The translations under genes and the position numbers were made by a program. Of a DNA stretch of 41,955 nucleotides, positions 31,637 through 40,090 are shown piece after piece. Location of the stretch: the NCBI GenBank assembly GCA_902798975.1, contig CADBYT010000015.1, forward strand, positions 1 through 41,955, read 5' to 3'. This DNA is from an uncultured Bacteroidia bacterium (GTDB taxonomy: Bacteria > Bacteroidota > Bacteroidia > Bacteroidales > UBA932). A model generated the notes under the pieces. The model made no database searches. It saw only the letters and a list, made by a program, of their open reading frames with translations, and had not been told where the DNA came from. How positions within the stretch are numbered: position 1 is the first letter of the stretch; every line of letters begins with the position of its first letter.

Positions 31637-32820
31637 TTCTTGATTCGCTGAAGGTAAGTTTCAATGTCCTTGTCGCCGCGGCCGGAGACGGTCAGCACGA
31701 CGACGTCTTCCGGGCGGAATTGCATCTTGGGCAGGGCGCCGAGGGCGTGGGCGCTCTCAAGCGCCGGAATGATGCCCTCGAGGCGGGTCAGTTCGAAGGC
31801 GGCTTCGACCGCCTCGTCGTCATTGACCGGAATCACCCGGGCGCGCCCCTTCGCCGCCAGGTTGGCGTGCATCGGTCCGATGCCCGGATAGTCGAGGCCC
31901 GCGCTGATGGAATACGGCTCCTCGATCTGCCCGTCAGGGCTCTGGATCACGTAGCTCTTGGCGCCGTGCAGGATGCCCACCTGGCCAAGGGCGATGGTGG
32001 CGGCGGTCTTGCCGCTGTCCACGCCCAGGCCGCCCGCTTCCGCGAGGACGATCTTCACGCGCGCGTCGTCGATGTAGTGGTAGATCGTGCCGCCGGCGTT
32101 GGAGCCGCCGCCCACGCAGGCCATCAAGTAGTCCGGGTAGTCCCGGCCGATCTTCTGCTGCAGCTGGACCTTGATCTCCTCGCTGATGACGGACTGCAGG
32201 CGCGCCACCATGTCGGGATACGGGTGCGGGCCGACGGTGGAACCGATGATGTAGAAGGTGTCCGCGGGGTGGCAGCACCAGTCGCGGATGGCCTCGTTGG
32301 TGGCGTCCTTGAGGGTTTTGTTGCCGGAATGGACGGGGACCACCGTGGCGCCGAGCATCTTCATCTTCTCGACGTTCACCCGCTGGCGCTGCACGTCGGT
32401 CTCGCCCATGTAGACCACGCATTCCATGTCCATCAGGGCGCAGACGGTCGCCGTGGCCACGCCGTGCTGGCCGGCTCCCGTCTCGGCGATGATGCGCTTC
32501 TTGCCGAGGCGGCGCGCCACCAGGATCTGGCCGACGGTGTTGTTGATCTTGTGGGCGCCGGTGTGGTTGAGGTCCTCACGCTTGAGGTAAAGCTGCGCGC
32601 CGTAGCGCTCCGAGAGCCTCCGCGCGAAGTAGAGCGGGCTCGGACGGCCCACGTAGTCGCGCAGCAGGGCGCGGTACTCCGCCTGGAACTCCGCGCTCTC
32701 GAGGATGGGCAGGTAGGCCTGCTGCAAGTCAGACACGCATTTGTGCAGGATCTCGGGGACATAGGCGCCACCGAACTCACCGTAATAACCTTCTTGATCT
32801 ACTAAGTAACTCATATACAT
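31633..32820 (-). CDS. trpB: Tryptophan synthase beta subunit
   Basis: Condenses indole with serine to tryptophan using PLP. Motifs: YYGEFGGAYVPEILHKCVSD, YLKREDLNHTGAHKINNTVG (the Lys of HTGAHK binds PLP), AETGAGQHGVATATVCALM, CVGGGSNAGG (phosphate loop of PLP), ILHGAKSYVIQ and SAGLDYPGIGP. Full length at 395 aa. The first of two close ATGs (32820, A-rich upstream; 32814 is the other) is taken. First structural gene of trpBEGDCFA, 125 nt after the leader peptide, with a hairpin between. This is the ordinary TrpB1 type, paired with the trpA at the end of the operon. Confidence 0.96.
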   Translation of the reverse strand: MYMSYLVDQEGYYGEFGGAYVPEILHKCVSDLQQAYLPILESAEFQAEYRALLRDYVGRPSPLYFARRLSERYGAQLYLKREDLNHTGAHKINNTVGQILVARRLGKKRIIAETGAGQHGVATATVCALMDMECVVYMGETDVQRQRVNVEKMKMLGATVVPVHSGNKTLKDATNEAIRDWCCHPADTFYIIGSTVGPHPYPDMVARLQSVISEEIKVQLQQKIGRDYPDYLMACVGGGSNAGGTIYHYIDDARVKIVLAEAGGLGVDSGKTAATIALGQVGILHGAKSYVIQSPDGQIEEPYSISAGLDYPGIGPMHANLAAKGRARVIPVNDDEAVEAAFELTRLEGIIPALESAHALGALPKMQFRPEDVVVLTVSGRGDKDIETYLQRIKK

Positions 32821-32829
32821 TTTAACTTG

Positions 32830-32854
32830 AAAGGGCCCTGTCGCATCGCGGCCC
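32830..32854 (-). repeat. Partial second copy of the trp leader hairpin
   Basis: The stretch AAGGGCCCTGTCGCATCGCG then GC on plus occurs here and again at 32876-32897. This copy can form only a short GGGCC/GGCCC stem, and lies 10-34 nt before the trpB start. It may be an alternative pairing partner of the leader hairpin or a duplication relic. Confidence 0.6.
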
Positions 32855-32875
32855 AAGGTATCTTGTGTAAATTTT

Positions 32876-32906
32876 AAGGGCCCTGTCGCATCGCGGCAGG
32901 GCCCTT
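32876..32906 (-). terminator. Attenuator hairpin in the trp leader
   Basis: A 10-bp stem on minus (AAGGGCCCTG/CAGGGCCCTT, loop CCGCGATGCGA) lies 40 nt after the leader-peptide stop and 56 nt before trpB. The 3' side continues AAAATTTAC, so the U tract is weak. With the Trp-rich leader peptide it suggests attenuation. Confidence 0.65.
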
Positions 32907-32945
32907 TGGATTTCTATCTAGAAACACATACGGAGCGTCAACCTC

Positions 32946-33002
32946 TTACGACTTCTGGAGTTGTAACAGGCGCCACCACCAATATGCGTTCGTGTGCTTC
33001 AT
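32946..33002 (-). CDS. trpL: trp leader peptide with three consecutive Trp codons (18 aa)
   Basis: The frame encodes MKHTNAYWWWRLLQLQKS and ends TAA at 32946. Three TGG codons in a row (residues 8-10) are very unlikely by chance in this position. It begins 7 nt after a TATATTTG -7 box (33010-33017), so translation would start almost at the 5' end of the mRNA. It is followed by a stable hairpin and then trpB. When charged tRNA-Trp is scarce the ribosome should stall at the WWW codons and change the folding downstream. A CAACTC stretch just after the Trp codons could pair with GAGGTTG past the stop codon. Confidence 0.8.
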   Translation of the reverse strand: MKHTNAYWWWRLLQLQKS

Positions 33003-33009
33003 TCTTCTG

Positions 33010-33017
33010 CAAATATA
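33010..33017 (-). promoter_or_regulatory. -7 box (TATATTTG) of the trp operon
   Basis: TATATTTG on the minus strand, 7 nt before the trpL ATG. An upstream TTGCATTTTCGG stretch (minus) is the likely -33 area. No operator-like dyad is visible next to it. Confidence 0.7.
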
Positions 33018-33056
33018 GGCATTGCTCCCGAAAATGCAAGAAGTTTTTAAAATTTT

Positions 33057-33746
33057 TTACAGCCCCAGCAGGGCCTTACCCAGGAACCAGAGGGCCGGGA
33101 CGGCGAGGGCGGGGATGTAGTTGAGGGTCTTGCAGTCTTTGATCTTCAGCAGCGAAAGGCCGGAGGAGATGATCAGCAGACCGCCGACGATGGCCATTTC
33201 GTTGACCATGGTGCCCTGCAGCAGCGGCGAGGACGCCGCGAATTTGCCGAGCAGGTAGAAGAAACCCTGCCAGCAGAACAGGACCGGCGCGGCGAAGATG
33301 ATGCCGATTCCGTAAGTGGTCGCGAAGACCACCGAGGTCACGAGGTCCAGGGTGGCGTTGGTGTAGAGGAAGGTATTGTCGCCCGTGGTGGCGCTCAGGA
33401 TGGGCCCCACGATGCTGAAGGTCCCCACGCAGAAGAGCAGGCAGGCGGAGATGAGGCCGTTCGCGAGGCCTTCGCCGCCGCGCTTGGCGATGAGCCGCTT
33501 GGTGCGGCCGTCCAGGTCGAGCGCCGTGCCGGCGATGCCGCCGATGGCGATGGCCAGGATGAAGAGCACGGGAAATTCGCTCTTCGGCATGTTCTGCACG
33601 AAGGTGTTGGCGCCGAGCGCCAGCGAGGCGAGCCCCATCGCGTTGTACAGGACATTCTGATATTTTTCTCCGAGGCCTTTCTTGAGGAGGCTCCCCACGA
33701 TGGAGCCGACGATAATACACCCGGTATTGACGATCGTTCCTAACAT
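33057..33746 (-). CDS. DUF554 family membrane protein (229 aa)
   Basis: Multi-pass inner-membrane protein of the DUF554 (YqgA/YdfK-type) family. It opens MLGTIVNTGCIIVGSIVGSL, then EKYQNVLYNAMGLASLALGA, and has six or seven hydrophobic segments, with the family motifs GLISACLLFCVGTFSIVGPI and VNEMAIVGGLLIISSGL. Length is normal. The role is not established; transport has been suggested for the family. A TATATTTG box (33755-33762, minus) ends 8 nt before the ATG. The gene is divergent from the tryptophanase-like gene and not coupled to trp: its stop is only 39 nt upstream of the trp -7 box. Confidence 0.88.
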   Translation of the reverse strand: MLGTIVNTGCIIVGSIVGSLLKKGLGEKYQNVLYNAMGLASLALGANTFVQNMPKSEFPVLFILAIAIGGIAGTALDLDGRTKRLIAKRGGEGLANGLISACLLFCVGTFSIVGPILSATTGDNTFLYTNATLDLVTSVVFATTYGIGIIFAAPVLFCWQGFFYLLGKFAASSPLLQGTMVNEMAIVGGLLIISSGLSLLKIKDCKTLNYIPALAVPALWFLGKALLGL

Positions 33747-33754
33747 AACAGTTG

Positions 33755-33762
33755 CAAATATA
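33755..33762 (-). promoter_or_regulatory. -7 box (TATATTTG) of the DUF554 gene
   Basis: TATATTTG on minus, ending 8 nt before the ATG at 33746, consistent with an almost leaderless mRNA. Confidence 0.6.
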
Positions 33763-33821
33763 CCAATAAATTTCTACCTTAGTAACCCGGTTGGTTTGTA
33801 TTGTAGCAAAAATCCCATACT

Positions 33822-35270
33822 ATGGCAGTCAAATTCTATCAGCCTGAAAATCAGGTCCCCCTGGAGATGCACAAAGTGCGCGTCGTCCAGAAACTTTCCC
33901 TCCTCCCTGTTGAAGAACGTCTGAAGCGTATCCAGGAAGCCGGCAACAACACCTTCCTCCTCCAGAACAAGGATATCTACATGGATATGCTCACGGACTC
34001 CGGCGTGAACGGTATGTCCGACCAGCAGGTGGCTGCGATGAGCATCGCCGACGACTCTTACGCCGGTTCCGAGACCTTCAACCGCGTCAAGGCCGCCATC
34101 AAGGAGGTCTTCGGCACGGAGAACGTCCTTCCGGCCCACCAGGGCCGCGCCGCGGAGAACATCCTCGCGGAGGCGTACGTGAAGCCGGGCATGGTCACCC
34201 TGATGAACTTCCACTTCACCACGGCCAAGGCCCACATCACCCGCGTGGGCGGCGAGGTGGTCGAGCTGGTGGACAAGAAGGGCCTCATCCCGCAGACGGA
34301 CGACCCGTTCAAGGGCAACTTCGACCTGAAGGCGCTCCGCAAGGCCATCAAGGACTACGGCCCGGATAAGGTTGCCTTCGTGCGCGTGGAAGCGGGCACC
34401 AACCTTATCGGCGGTCAGCCGGTCTCGCTGGAGAACATGCTCGCCGTCACCGACATCTGCCATGAGTTCGGCGTCCGGAGCGTGCTCGACGCCTCCCTGC
34501 TGCAGGACAACGTCTACTTCATGAAGACCCGCGAGCCGCGCTGCAAGTTCATGACCACCAAGGAGATCTACCACGTGCTGGCAGACCGCTTCGACATCAT
34601 CTACTTCTCCGCACGCAAGCTCGGCTTCTCCCGCGGCGGCATCATCACCGCTCACGACAAGAAGTTTACCGACGAGATGATGGAGTTCGTGCCGCTCTAC
34701 GAAGGTTTCCTTACCTACGGCGGTATGGAGGTCCGTTCCATGGAGTCCATGGCGGTCGGTCTGTACGAGTCCCTCGACATGGAATACATCAGCCAGGGTC
34801 CTGAATTCATCGCTTACCTGGTGAAGGAACTGGACGACTACGGCGTGCCGGTGATCAAGCCTGCCGGCGGCCTCGGCGCCCACCTCAACTGCTCCGAGAT
34901 CGTTCCGGACATCCCGCACAACCAGTATCCGGCAGCCGCCGTGGGCGCCGCCCTCTACATCGCCGGCGGTATCCGCGGTATGGAGCGCGGTACCGTGTCC
35001 GAGCAGCGCGAGCCGGACGGCACCGAGCGCTACGCGGAGCTGGAGCTCCAGCGCCTCGCCATGCCGCGCCGCGTCTTCACCCTCTCGCAGGTCAAGTACT
35101 GCGCCGACCGTGTGAAGTGGCTCTGGGACAACCGCAGCCTCATCGGCGGCCTCGAGTGGGTCTCCGAGCCGAAGGTGCTCCGCTTCTTCTTCGGCCGCAT
35201 GAAGGAGATCGGCTACTGGCAGGAGGATCTCGTCAAGAAGTTCCGCGAGGACTTCGGCGATTCGCTGTAG
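33822..35270 (+). CDS. Tryptophanase/tyrosine phenol-lyase family protein (482 aa)
   Basis: A PLP-dependent beta-eliminating lyase. Visible: SDSYAG-like DDSYAGSETFNRVKAAIKEV, VLPAHQGRAAENILAEAY, FHFTTAKAHITRVGG, VRVEAGTNLIGGQPVSLEN, and YFSARKLGFSRGG with the PLP Lys266. The family splits an amino acid into pyruvate, ammonia and indole (TnaA) or phenol (TPL). The C-terminal block reads EPKVLRFFFGRM. Phe455 stands where E. coli TnaA has the indole-site His (LRHFTA) and where TPL has Phe (LRFFTA), so the substrate is open. Full length. It stands alone, divergent from DUF554, with a strong hairpin after it. Whether it opposes the neighbouring trp operon depends on the substrate. Confidence 0.9.
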   Translation: MAVKFYQPENQVPLEMHKVRVVQKLSLLPVEERLKRIQEAGNNTFLLQNKDIYMDMLTDSGVNGMSDQQVAAMSIADDSYAGSETFNRVKAAIKEVFGTENVLPAHQGRAAENILAEAYVKPGMVTLMNFHFTTAKAHITRVGGEVVELVDKKGLIPQTDDPFKGNFDLKALRKAIKDYGPDKVAFVRVEAGTNLIGGQPVSLENMLAVTDICHEFGVRSVLDASLLQDNVYFMKTREPRCKFMTTKEIYHVLADRFDIIYFSARKLGFSRGGIITAHDKKFTDEMMEFVPLYEGFLTYGGMEVRSMESMAVGLYESLDMEYISQGPEFIAYLVKELDDYGVPVIKPAGGLGAHLNCSEIVPDIPHNQYPAAAVGAALYIAGGIRGMERGTVSEQREPDGTERYAELELQRLAMPRRVFTLSQVKYCADRVKWLWDNRSLIGGLEWVSEPKVLRFFFGRMKEIGYWQEDLVKKFREDFGDSL

Positions 35271-35313
35271 CCTGTGAGCTGCAACTAGCTGATACTTCTG
35301 GATTTAACGAATT

Positions 35314-35340
35314 GAGCTACCCCCGGAACGAGGGTAGCTC
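35314..35340 (+). terminator. Hairpin terminator after the lyase gene
   Basis: Arms GAGCTACCC/GGGTAGCTC with loop CCGGAACGA, 43 nt after the stop and followed by AAAATTATATATAATT. Confidence 0.85.
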
Positions 35341-35390
35341 AAAATTATATATAATTACTCTCCAGGTAATTGCATCTCACAGCGGTCCGG

Positions 35391-35418
35391 GAGATCCCCG
35401 ATCAGGTCGGGGATGACG
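35391..35418. repeat. REP-like palindrome
   Basis: GAGATCCCCGATC then AGGTCGGGGATGACG, identical over its length to the copy at 26145-26172. It lies between the convergent lyase and citrate synthase genes. Confidence 0.75.
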
Positions 35419-35448
35419 GAGAAGGGGCCGGCGAATGACGGAGCGCGG

Positions 35449-36807
35449 TTACCGCTCCTCCATCTCGATGTACGGCTTCTCGTCGGTGACGCAGCGGTAG
35501 GCGGGACGGATGATGCGGCGACCCTCGAAGTTGAGTTCCTCGTTGCGGTGCGCGCACCAGCCCACGATACGGGCCATGGCGAAGAGCGGGGTGTAGATCT
35601 CGCGGGGGATGCCGATCAGGTCGTAGACCAGGCCGGAATAGAAGTCGACATTGGCGCAGAGCGTCTTGCGCTGCCCCTTAGCCGCGTAAACCTCCTGGAT
35701 GGCGAGGCGTTCGATGCGCTCCATGAATTCGTATTCCTCCAGGCGCCCCTTCTCGATGGCCAGCTCGCGCGCCATCTCCTTGAGCAGCACCGTACGCGGA
35801 TCGGACTTGGTGTAGACCGCATGACCGATGCCGTAGATGAGGCCGCTCTTGTCGAAGGTCTCGCTGCGCAGGATGCGGCGCAGCCACAGGGAGATCTCCT
35901 TCTCGTCGTTCCAGTCGGAGATCTTCTCCTTGAGGAAGTCGATCATCTCGCAGACTTTGAGGTTGGCGCCACCGTGCTTGGGACCCTTCAGGGAGCCGAT
36001 ACCGGCTGCGATGGAGGAGTAGGTGTCCGTGCCGGTGGACGAGGTCACGCGGACGGTGAAGGTGGAGTTGTTACCACCACCGTGCTCGGAGTGCAGGATG
36101 AGCAGCAGGTCGAGCGTGCGGGCGTCCAGGCGCGTGAAGTCGGAACCCTTGAGCATATAGAGGAAATTCTCCGCCAGGGAATGGTCGGGACGGGCGTCGC
36201 GGATGTGCAGCGTCCGGCCCTGCTCCTTGCGGCGAAGCATATTGTAGGCGTAGGCGATGATGGTCGGGAACTTCGAGATCAGCTCGATGCTCTGGCGCAT
36301 CAGGTTCTCGCGCGAAACGTCGTCGGGGTTGTCGTCAAAGGTGTAGAACTCCAGCACGCTGCGCGCGAGGATGTTCATCACGTCGTTCCCCTCCATCTCG
36401 ATGATGTGCAGGAGCGTCTTCTGCTCCAGCGGCATGTTATCCAGGATCAGGTCGGAGAACTCCTCCAGTTCCTCACGGTCGGGAAGCCGGCCGGAGAGCA
36501 GCAGGAAGGCGATTTCCTCGAAACCGAAACGGTCCTCGCGCATGATGGCGCGGCAGAGGTCCTTGACCTCGTAGCCCCGGAAATACAACTCACCCTCAAT
36601 CGGGACCAGGCTGCCGTCCTCCTTGCGCTCGTAGCCCACGACGTTACCGATGTTGGTCAGACCGACCAGCACGCCGGTACCGTCTTCGTTGCGCAGGCCG
36701 CGCTTGACGTCCAGCTTCTTGAACAAGGCGGCATCGATCCGGGTGCTCCCCTTCATCTCGTCGGAGAGCTTGTAGATCAGGTATTCCTTTTTCGTCTTCG
36801 TGGTCAT
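35449..36807 (-). CDS. gltA: Citrate synthase (452 aa)
   Basis: Condenses oxaloacetate and acetyl-CoA to citrate. Catalytic residues: His242 in [11 protein letters not shown], His329 in [14 protein letters not shown], Asp388 in CANVDFYSG. Other family blocks: [22 protein letters not shown] and [20 protein letters not shown]. The N-terminal extension and 452-aa length fit the long type found in Bacteroidetes and Firmicutes. A 2-methylcitrate role cannot be excluded but the aconitase partner favours citrate. Its ATG overlaps the aconitase stop by 4 nt, so the two are translated together. No isocitrate dehydrogenase gene is in the window. Together they start the oxidative branch towards 2-oxoglutarate and glutamate. 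Confidence 0.93.
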   Translation of the reverse strand: MTTKTKKEYLIYKLSDEMKGSTRIDAALFKKLDVKRGLRNEDGTGVLVGLTNIGNVVGYERKEDGSLVPIEGELYFRGYEVKDLCRAIMREDRFGFEEIAFLLLSGRLPDREELEEFSDLILDNMPLEQKTLLHIIEMEGNDVMNILARSVLEFYTFDDNPDDVSRENLMRQSIELISKFPTIIAYAYNMLRRKEQGRTLHIRDARPDHSLAENFLYMLKGSDFTRLDARTLDLLLILHSEHGGGNNSTFTVRVTSSTGTDTYSSIAAGIGSLKGPKHGGANLKVCEMIDFLKEKISDWNDEKEISLWLRRILRSETFDKSGLIYGIGHAVYTKSDPRTVLLKEMARELAIEKGRLEEYEFMERIERLAIQEVYAAKGQRKTLCANVDFYSGLVYDLIGIPREIYTPLFAMARIVGWCAHRNEELNFEGRRIIRPAYRCVTDEKPYIEMEER

Positions 36808-38999
36808 TTCGACAAGGTATTGAGCGCAGAACCGGCCCGGAACCAGGCGATTTGCTGCGGGGTGTAACTGTGTCGGGCCTGGATGCGTTCCTGCGCGCCG
36901 TTCTCGTGACGGATCACCACGGACACCGGCTTGCCGGGCGTGATGCCGGAGCAGAGGACGTCCAGCTTGTCGCCGGACTTGATCTTGGCGTAGTCAGACG
37001 GATTCGCGAAGGTCAGGGCCAGCACGCCCTGCTTCTTGAGATTGGTCTCGTGGATGCGCGCGAAGCTCTTGGCGAGCACGGCGCGCACGCCCAGGTAGCG
37101 CGGCTCCATCGCCGCATGCTCGCGGCTGGAACCCTCGCCGTAGTTGTCTTCGGCCACCACGATGCTGCCGGCGCCGGCGTCGCGGAGGATCTTGGCGCGC
37201 GGAGCCACGGGGCCGGATTTGCCGGTGAAGGCGTCGGTCGCCCCCATCAGGAGATTGTCGGAGATGTTCTCCAGGTGGCCGCGGTATTTCAGCCAGGGAC
37301 CGGCCATCGAGATGTGGTCCGTGGTGCACTTGCCCTTGACCTTGATCAGCAGCGGGAGGCCCATGAAGTCATTTCCGTCCCACGGGGTGAAGGGCTCCAG
37401 GCGCTGCAGGCGCTTGCTGTCGGGGCGGATCACCGGATCGGGGCTGCCGGGCTGCGGGGCCACATAGCCCGACGTGTCGGGCACGAATCCCTGCGCGGGC
37501 AGGTCGAGTCCGCGGGGGGCGCGCATCCACACGCCGTCCAGCGTCTCGGCACGGGGGTCGAAGTCCAGCTTGCCCGCGAACGCGAGCGCCACCGCCATCG
37601 ACGGGGAGGAGATAAAGGCGCGCGTCTCGGGGTTGCCGTCCGCCCGCTTCGCGAAATTGCGGTTGAAGCTCGTCACGATGGTATTCGGGCGCGTCGGGTC
37701 GTCCGTCTCGCGTTCCCACTGGCCGATGCAGGGGCCGCAGGCGTTCGCCATCACGGTGGCGCCGGCTTCCCGGAGGGAGTCCAGCAGGCCGTCGCGCTCG
37801 GCCGTCGCACGGATCTGCGCACTGCCGGGCACCACGAGCAGTTTCGCCTTCGGGCGAAGTCCCGCATCCAGCGCCGAACGGGCCACGGAGGCCGCGCACG
37901 CGAGATCCTGATAAGAGGAATTGGTGCAGGAGCCGATCAGGCTCACCTCCACCTGGTGCGGGAAATGCTCCCGCGCCTGCCGGTCCTTCATGCCGCTCAG
38001 CGCGCAGGCGGCGTCGGGCGTGTAGGGACCGTTGATATAGGGTTCGAGTTCGCAGAGGTTGATCTGCACGACTTCGTCGTAATACTGCTCGGGATGCGCG
38101 ATCACCGCGTCGTCGGCCCGCAGCTCGCAGCAGATGGACGAGGCCATCGCGGCCACTTCCTTGCGGCCCGTGGCCATGAGATATTCCGCGATGTGCACGC
38201 CGTACGGGAAGACGGAGCTCGTGGCGCCGACTTCCGCACCCATGTTGCAGATGGTGGCCTTGCCGGTGCAGGAGAGATTCTCCGTGCCGGGGCCGAAATA
38301 TTCGAGAATGGCGTTGGTGCCGCCCTTGACCGTGAGCAGGCCGGCGAGCTTGAGGATGACATCCTTGGGGGTAGCCCAGCCCTTCAGCGAGCCGGTCAGG
38401 CGCACGCCGATCAGGCGCGGCATCCGCAGCTCCCAGGGCATGCCCGTCATCACGTCCACCGCATCGGCACCGCCGACGCCGATGGCCAGCATACCCATGC
38501 CGCCCGCGTTGGGCGTATGGGAATCCGTGCCGACCATCATGCCGCCCGGGAAGGCGTAGTTCTCCAGAACGATCTGGTGGATGATGCCGGCACCCGGCTT
38601 CCAGAAGCCGATACCGTAGCGGGCCGCAGCTGAAGAGAGGAAGTCATAGACCTCCGCATTGGTCTTCAGCGCGTCCGCGAGATCCGTCTCTGCGCCCTTT
38701 TTGGCGCAAATGAGGTGGTCGCAGTGGACCGTGGTCGGCACGCTCACGGCCTCGCGGCCCGTGCTCATGAATTGCAGCAGCGCCATCTGCGCCGTTGCGT
38801 CCTGCATGGCCACGCGGTCGGGGCGGAACTCACCGAAATCCTCCATCCGCCTCAGCGGGTGAAGGGCGGACTGATCATAGACGTGGGTATACAGGATCTT
38901 CTCCGACAACGTCAACGGCCGGCCCAGCATGCGCCGGACGGCCGCTACCCGTTCACCATAGCCCTTATAGAAGGACTTCACGGTCTCCAAATCGAACAT
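36804..38999 (-). CDS. acn: Aconitate hydratase (731 aa)
   Basis: Isomerises citrate to isocitrate through aconitate with a [4Fe-4S] cluster. Cluster ligands: Cys358 in LIGSCTNSS, Cys421 and Cys424 in [12 protein letters not shown]. Other family blocks: [69 protein letters not shown] and, in the C-terminal swivel domain, [20 protein letters not shown]. Length and motifs match the mitochondrial-like aconitase A used in this phylum. First gene of the acn-gltA pair. Its promoter box is 87 nt upstream, leaving an 80-nt leader with a stable hairpin. Confidence 0.95.
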   Translation of the reverse strand: MFDLETVKSFYKGYGERVAAVRRMLGRPLTLSEKILYTHVYDQSALHPLRRMEDFGEFRPDRVAMQDATAQMALLQFMSTGREAVSVPTTVHCDHLICAKKGAETDLADALKTNAEVYDFLSSAAARYGIGFWKPGAGIIHQIVLENYAFPGGMMVGTDSHTPNAGGMGMLAIGVGGADAVDVMTGMPWELRMPRLIGVRLTGSLKGWATPKDVILKLAGLLTVKGGTNAILEYFGPGTENLSCTGKATICNMGAEVGATSSVFPYGVHIAEYLMATGRKEVAAMASSICCELRADDAVIAHPEQYYDEVVQINLCELEPYINGPYTPDAACALSGMKDRQAREHFPHQVEVSLIGSCTNSSYQDLACAASVARSALDAGLRPKAKLLVVPGSAQIRATAERDGLLDSLREAGATVMANACGPCIGQWERETDDPTRPNTIVTSFNRNFAKRADGNPETRAFISSPSMAVALAFAGKLDFDPRAETLDGVWMRAPRGLDLPAQGFVPDTSGYVAPQPGSPDPVIRPDSKRLQRLEPFTPWDGNDFMGLPLLIKVKGKCTTDHISMAGPWLKYRGHLENISDNLLMGATDAFTGKSGPVAPRAKILRDAGAGSIVVAEDNYGEGSSREHAAMEPRYLGVRAVLAKSFARIHETNLKKQGVLALTFANPSDYAKIKSGDKLDVLCSGITPGKPVSVVIRHENGAQERIQARHSYTPQQIAWFRAGSALNTLSK

Positions 39000-39047
39000 A
39001 CGGATCTTCTAACCAGGTATATACACAACTAACTAGCGCTCGCGGCT

Positions 39048-39094
39048 CTCCCGTCGTCCGCGAACGGACCGGGAGTCGTCACACCACAAAGATA
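39048..39094 (-). promoter_or_regulatory. acn promoter box and UUCG-capped leader hairpin
   Basis: A TATCTTTG -7 box (39087-39094, minus) is followed by a hairpin at 39048-39075 with arms CTCCCG+GTCCG and CGGAC+CGGGAG, a 2-nt bulge and a TTCG loop. It would lie near the 5' end of the mRNA, 48 nt before the aconitase ATG, so it may protect the mRNA or be regulatory. Confidence 0.6.
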
Positions 39095-39186
39095 GACAAA
39101 TTTTTCATTAATAAAAACATTTTCGTAACTAATTGATATTTAACAGCAAAATATTCCGAAATTCTTATTCTGCTGAAAATTAAATA

Positions 39187-39213
39187 AAAGAGCCCCCGGA
39201 AAAGGGGCTCTTT
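39187..39213 (-). terminator. Terminator after the SDR gene
   Basis: Arms AAAGAGCCCC/GGGGCTCTTT, loop of 7 nt, followed on minus by TATTTAATTTTC. It lies 37 nt after the SDR stop. Confidence 0.85.
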
Positions 39214-39249
39214 GCTTTCAATTTGTAACTATTTCGCGTGAAAAACTGA

Positions 39250-40020
39250 CTAGATGCACGTGTAGCCGCCATCCACAGCGATATTCTGGCCGTTGACGTA
39301 GGTCGAGGCCGGGGACGCCAGGAAGAGGGCGCAGGTGTCGAGTTCTCCCTCCTTGCCGTAGCGGCCGAGCGGAATGTTGTTCTTCGCGATGGCCTGGAAG
39401 AAATCGGAATCCAGGGTGGCGGTGGTGAGGTCCGTGTAGAAATAGCCCGGGCAGATGCTGTTGACGGTGATGCCGTGCTTGCCCCACTCGGCGGCGAGGG
39501 CGCGGGTCAGGTTGACGACACCGCCTTTGGCGGCATGGTACGGGGCGGAGCCCACGATGAGGTTGCCGACGAGGCCGTACATCGAAGCGATGTTGATGAT
39601 GCGGCCGTAGCCGGCCTTGATCATCTCCTTGCCGAACTCGCGGGAGCAGTTGAAGGTGCCGAAGAGGTCGATGTCCATCTCCTTCTTGAACTGCTCGTCG
39701 GTGATCTCCTCGGCCGGCGCGACGGCGCCGGTGCCGGCATTATTCATCAGGATGTCCACGCGGCCGAAGCGCTCCATGGTGGCGGCCACGGCGGCCTTGA
39801 CTTTCTCCGTGTCGGTGATATCGCAGGCGAACGGGAGTACTTCCACGCCGAACTCGGCGTTGATGGCCCTGGCGTTCTCCTCGAGGAGGTTCATGCGGCG
39901 GGCGAGAAGCACCAGGTTGGCGCCCTGGCTGGCAAAAGCCCTGGCCATCTGCAGGCCCAGGCCGGTGGATGCGCCGGTCACGACGGCGACGCGTCCGGAA
40001 AGGTCAAAGTAATTCTTCAT
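39250..40020 (-). CDS. SDR family oxidoreductase, gluconate 5-dehydrogenase-like (256 aa)
   Basis: Classical short-chain dehydrogenase: cofactor motif TGASTGLG in GRVAVVTGASTGLGLQMARA, NNAGTG, catalytic Ser in IINIASMYG, Tyr-x3-Lys in APYHAAKGG, and the C-terminal NGQNIAVDGGYTCI. The LLARR stretch after beta-strand 2 suggests NADP preference. Overall sequence looks like the gluconate 5-dehydrogenase/2-deoxygluconate 3-dehydrogenase group, but substrates of SDRs cannot be read reliably. A TATATTTG box (40050-40057, minus) lies 29 nt before the ATG. It is monocistronic, with a terminator after it. Confidence 0.88.
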   Translation of the reverse strand: MKNYFDLSGRVAVVTGASTGLGLQMARAFASQGANLVLLARRMNLLEENARAINAEFGVEVLPFACDITDTEKVKAAVAATMERFGRVDILMNNAGTGAVAPAEEITDEQFKKEMDIDLFGTFNCSREFGKEMIKAGYGRIINIASMYGLVGNLIVGSAPYHAAKGGVVNLTRALAAEWGKHGITVNSICPGYFYTDLTTATLDSDFFQAIAKNNIPLGRYGKEGELDTCALFLASPASTYVNGQNIAVDGGYTCI

Positions 40021-40049
40021 ATACTTGGTTACATTGTGTCTGGCAAACG

Positions 40050-40057
40050 CAAATATA
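40050..40057 (-). promoter_or_regulatory. -7 box (TATATTTG) of the SDR gene
   Basis: TATATTTG on the minus strand, 29 nt before the ATG at 40020; the repeat element at 40091-40199 lies directly upstream. Confidence 0.55.
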
Positions 40058-40090
40058 CAAAATAATCGATTCCGGGGCAAGCCCCGCATC

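Noticed and set aside
31633-35270. Tryptophanase-like gene as part of the trp operon
   Set aside because: It lies on the opposite strand beyond the DUF554 gene and has its own terminator.
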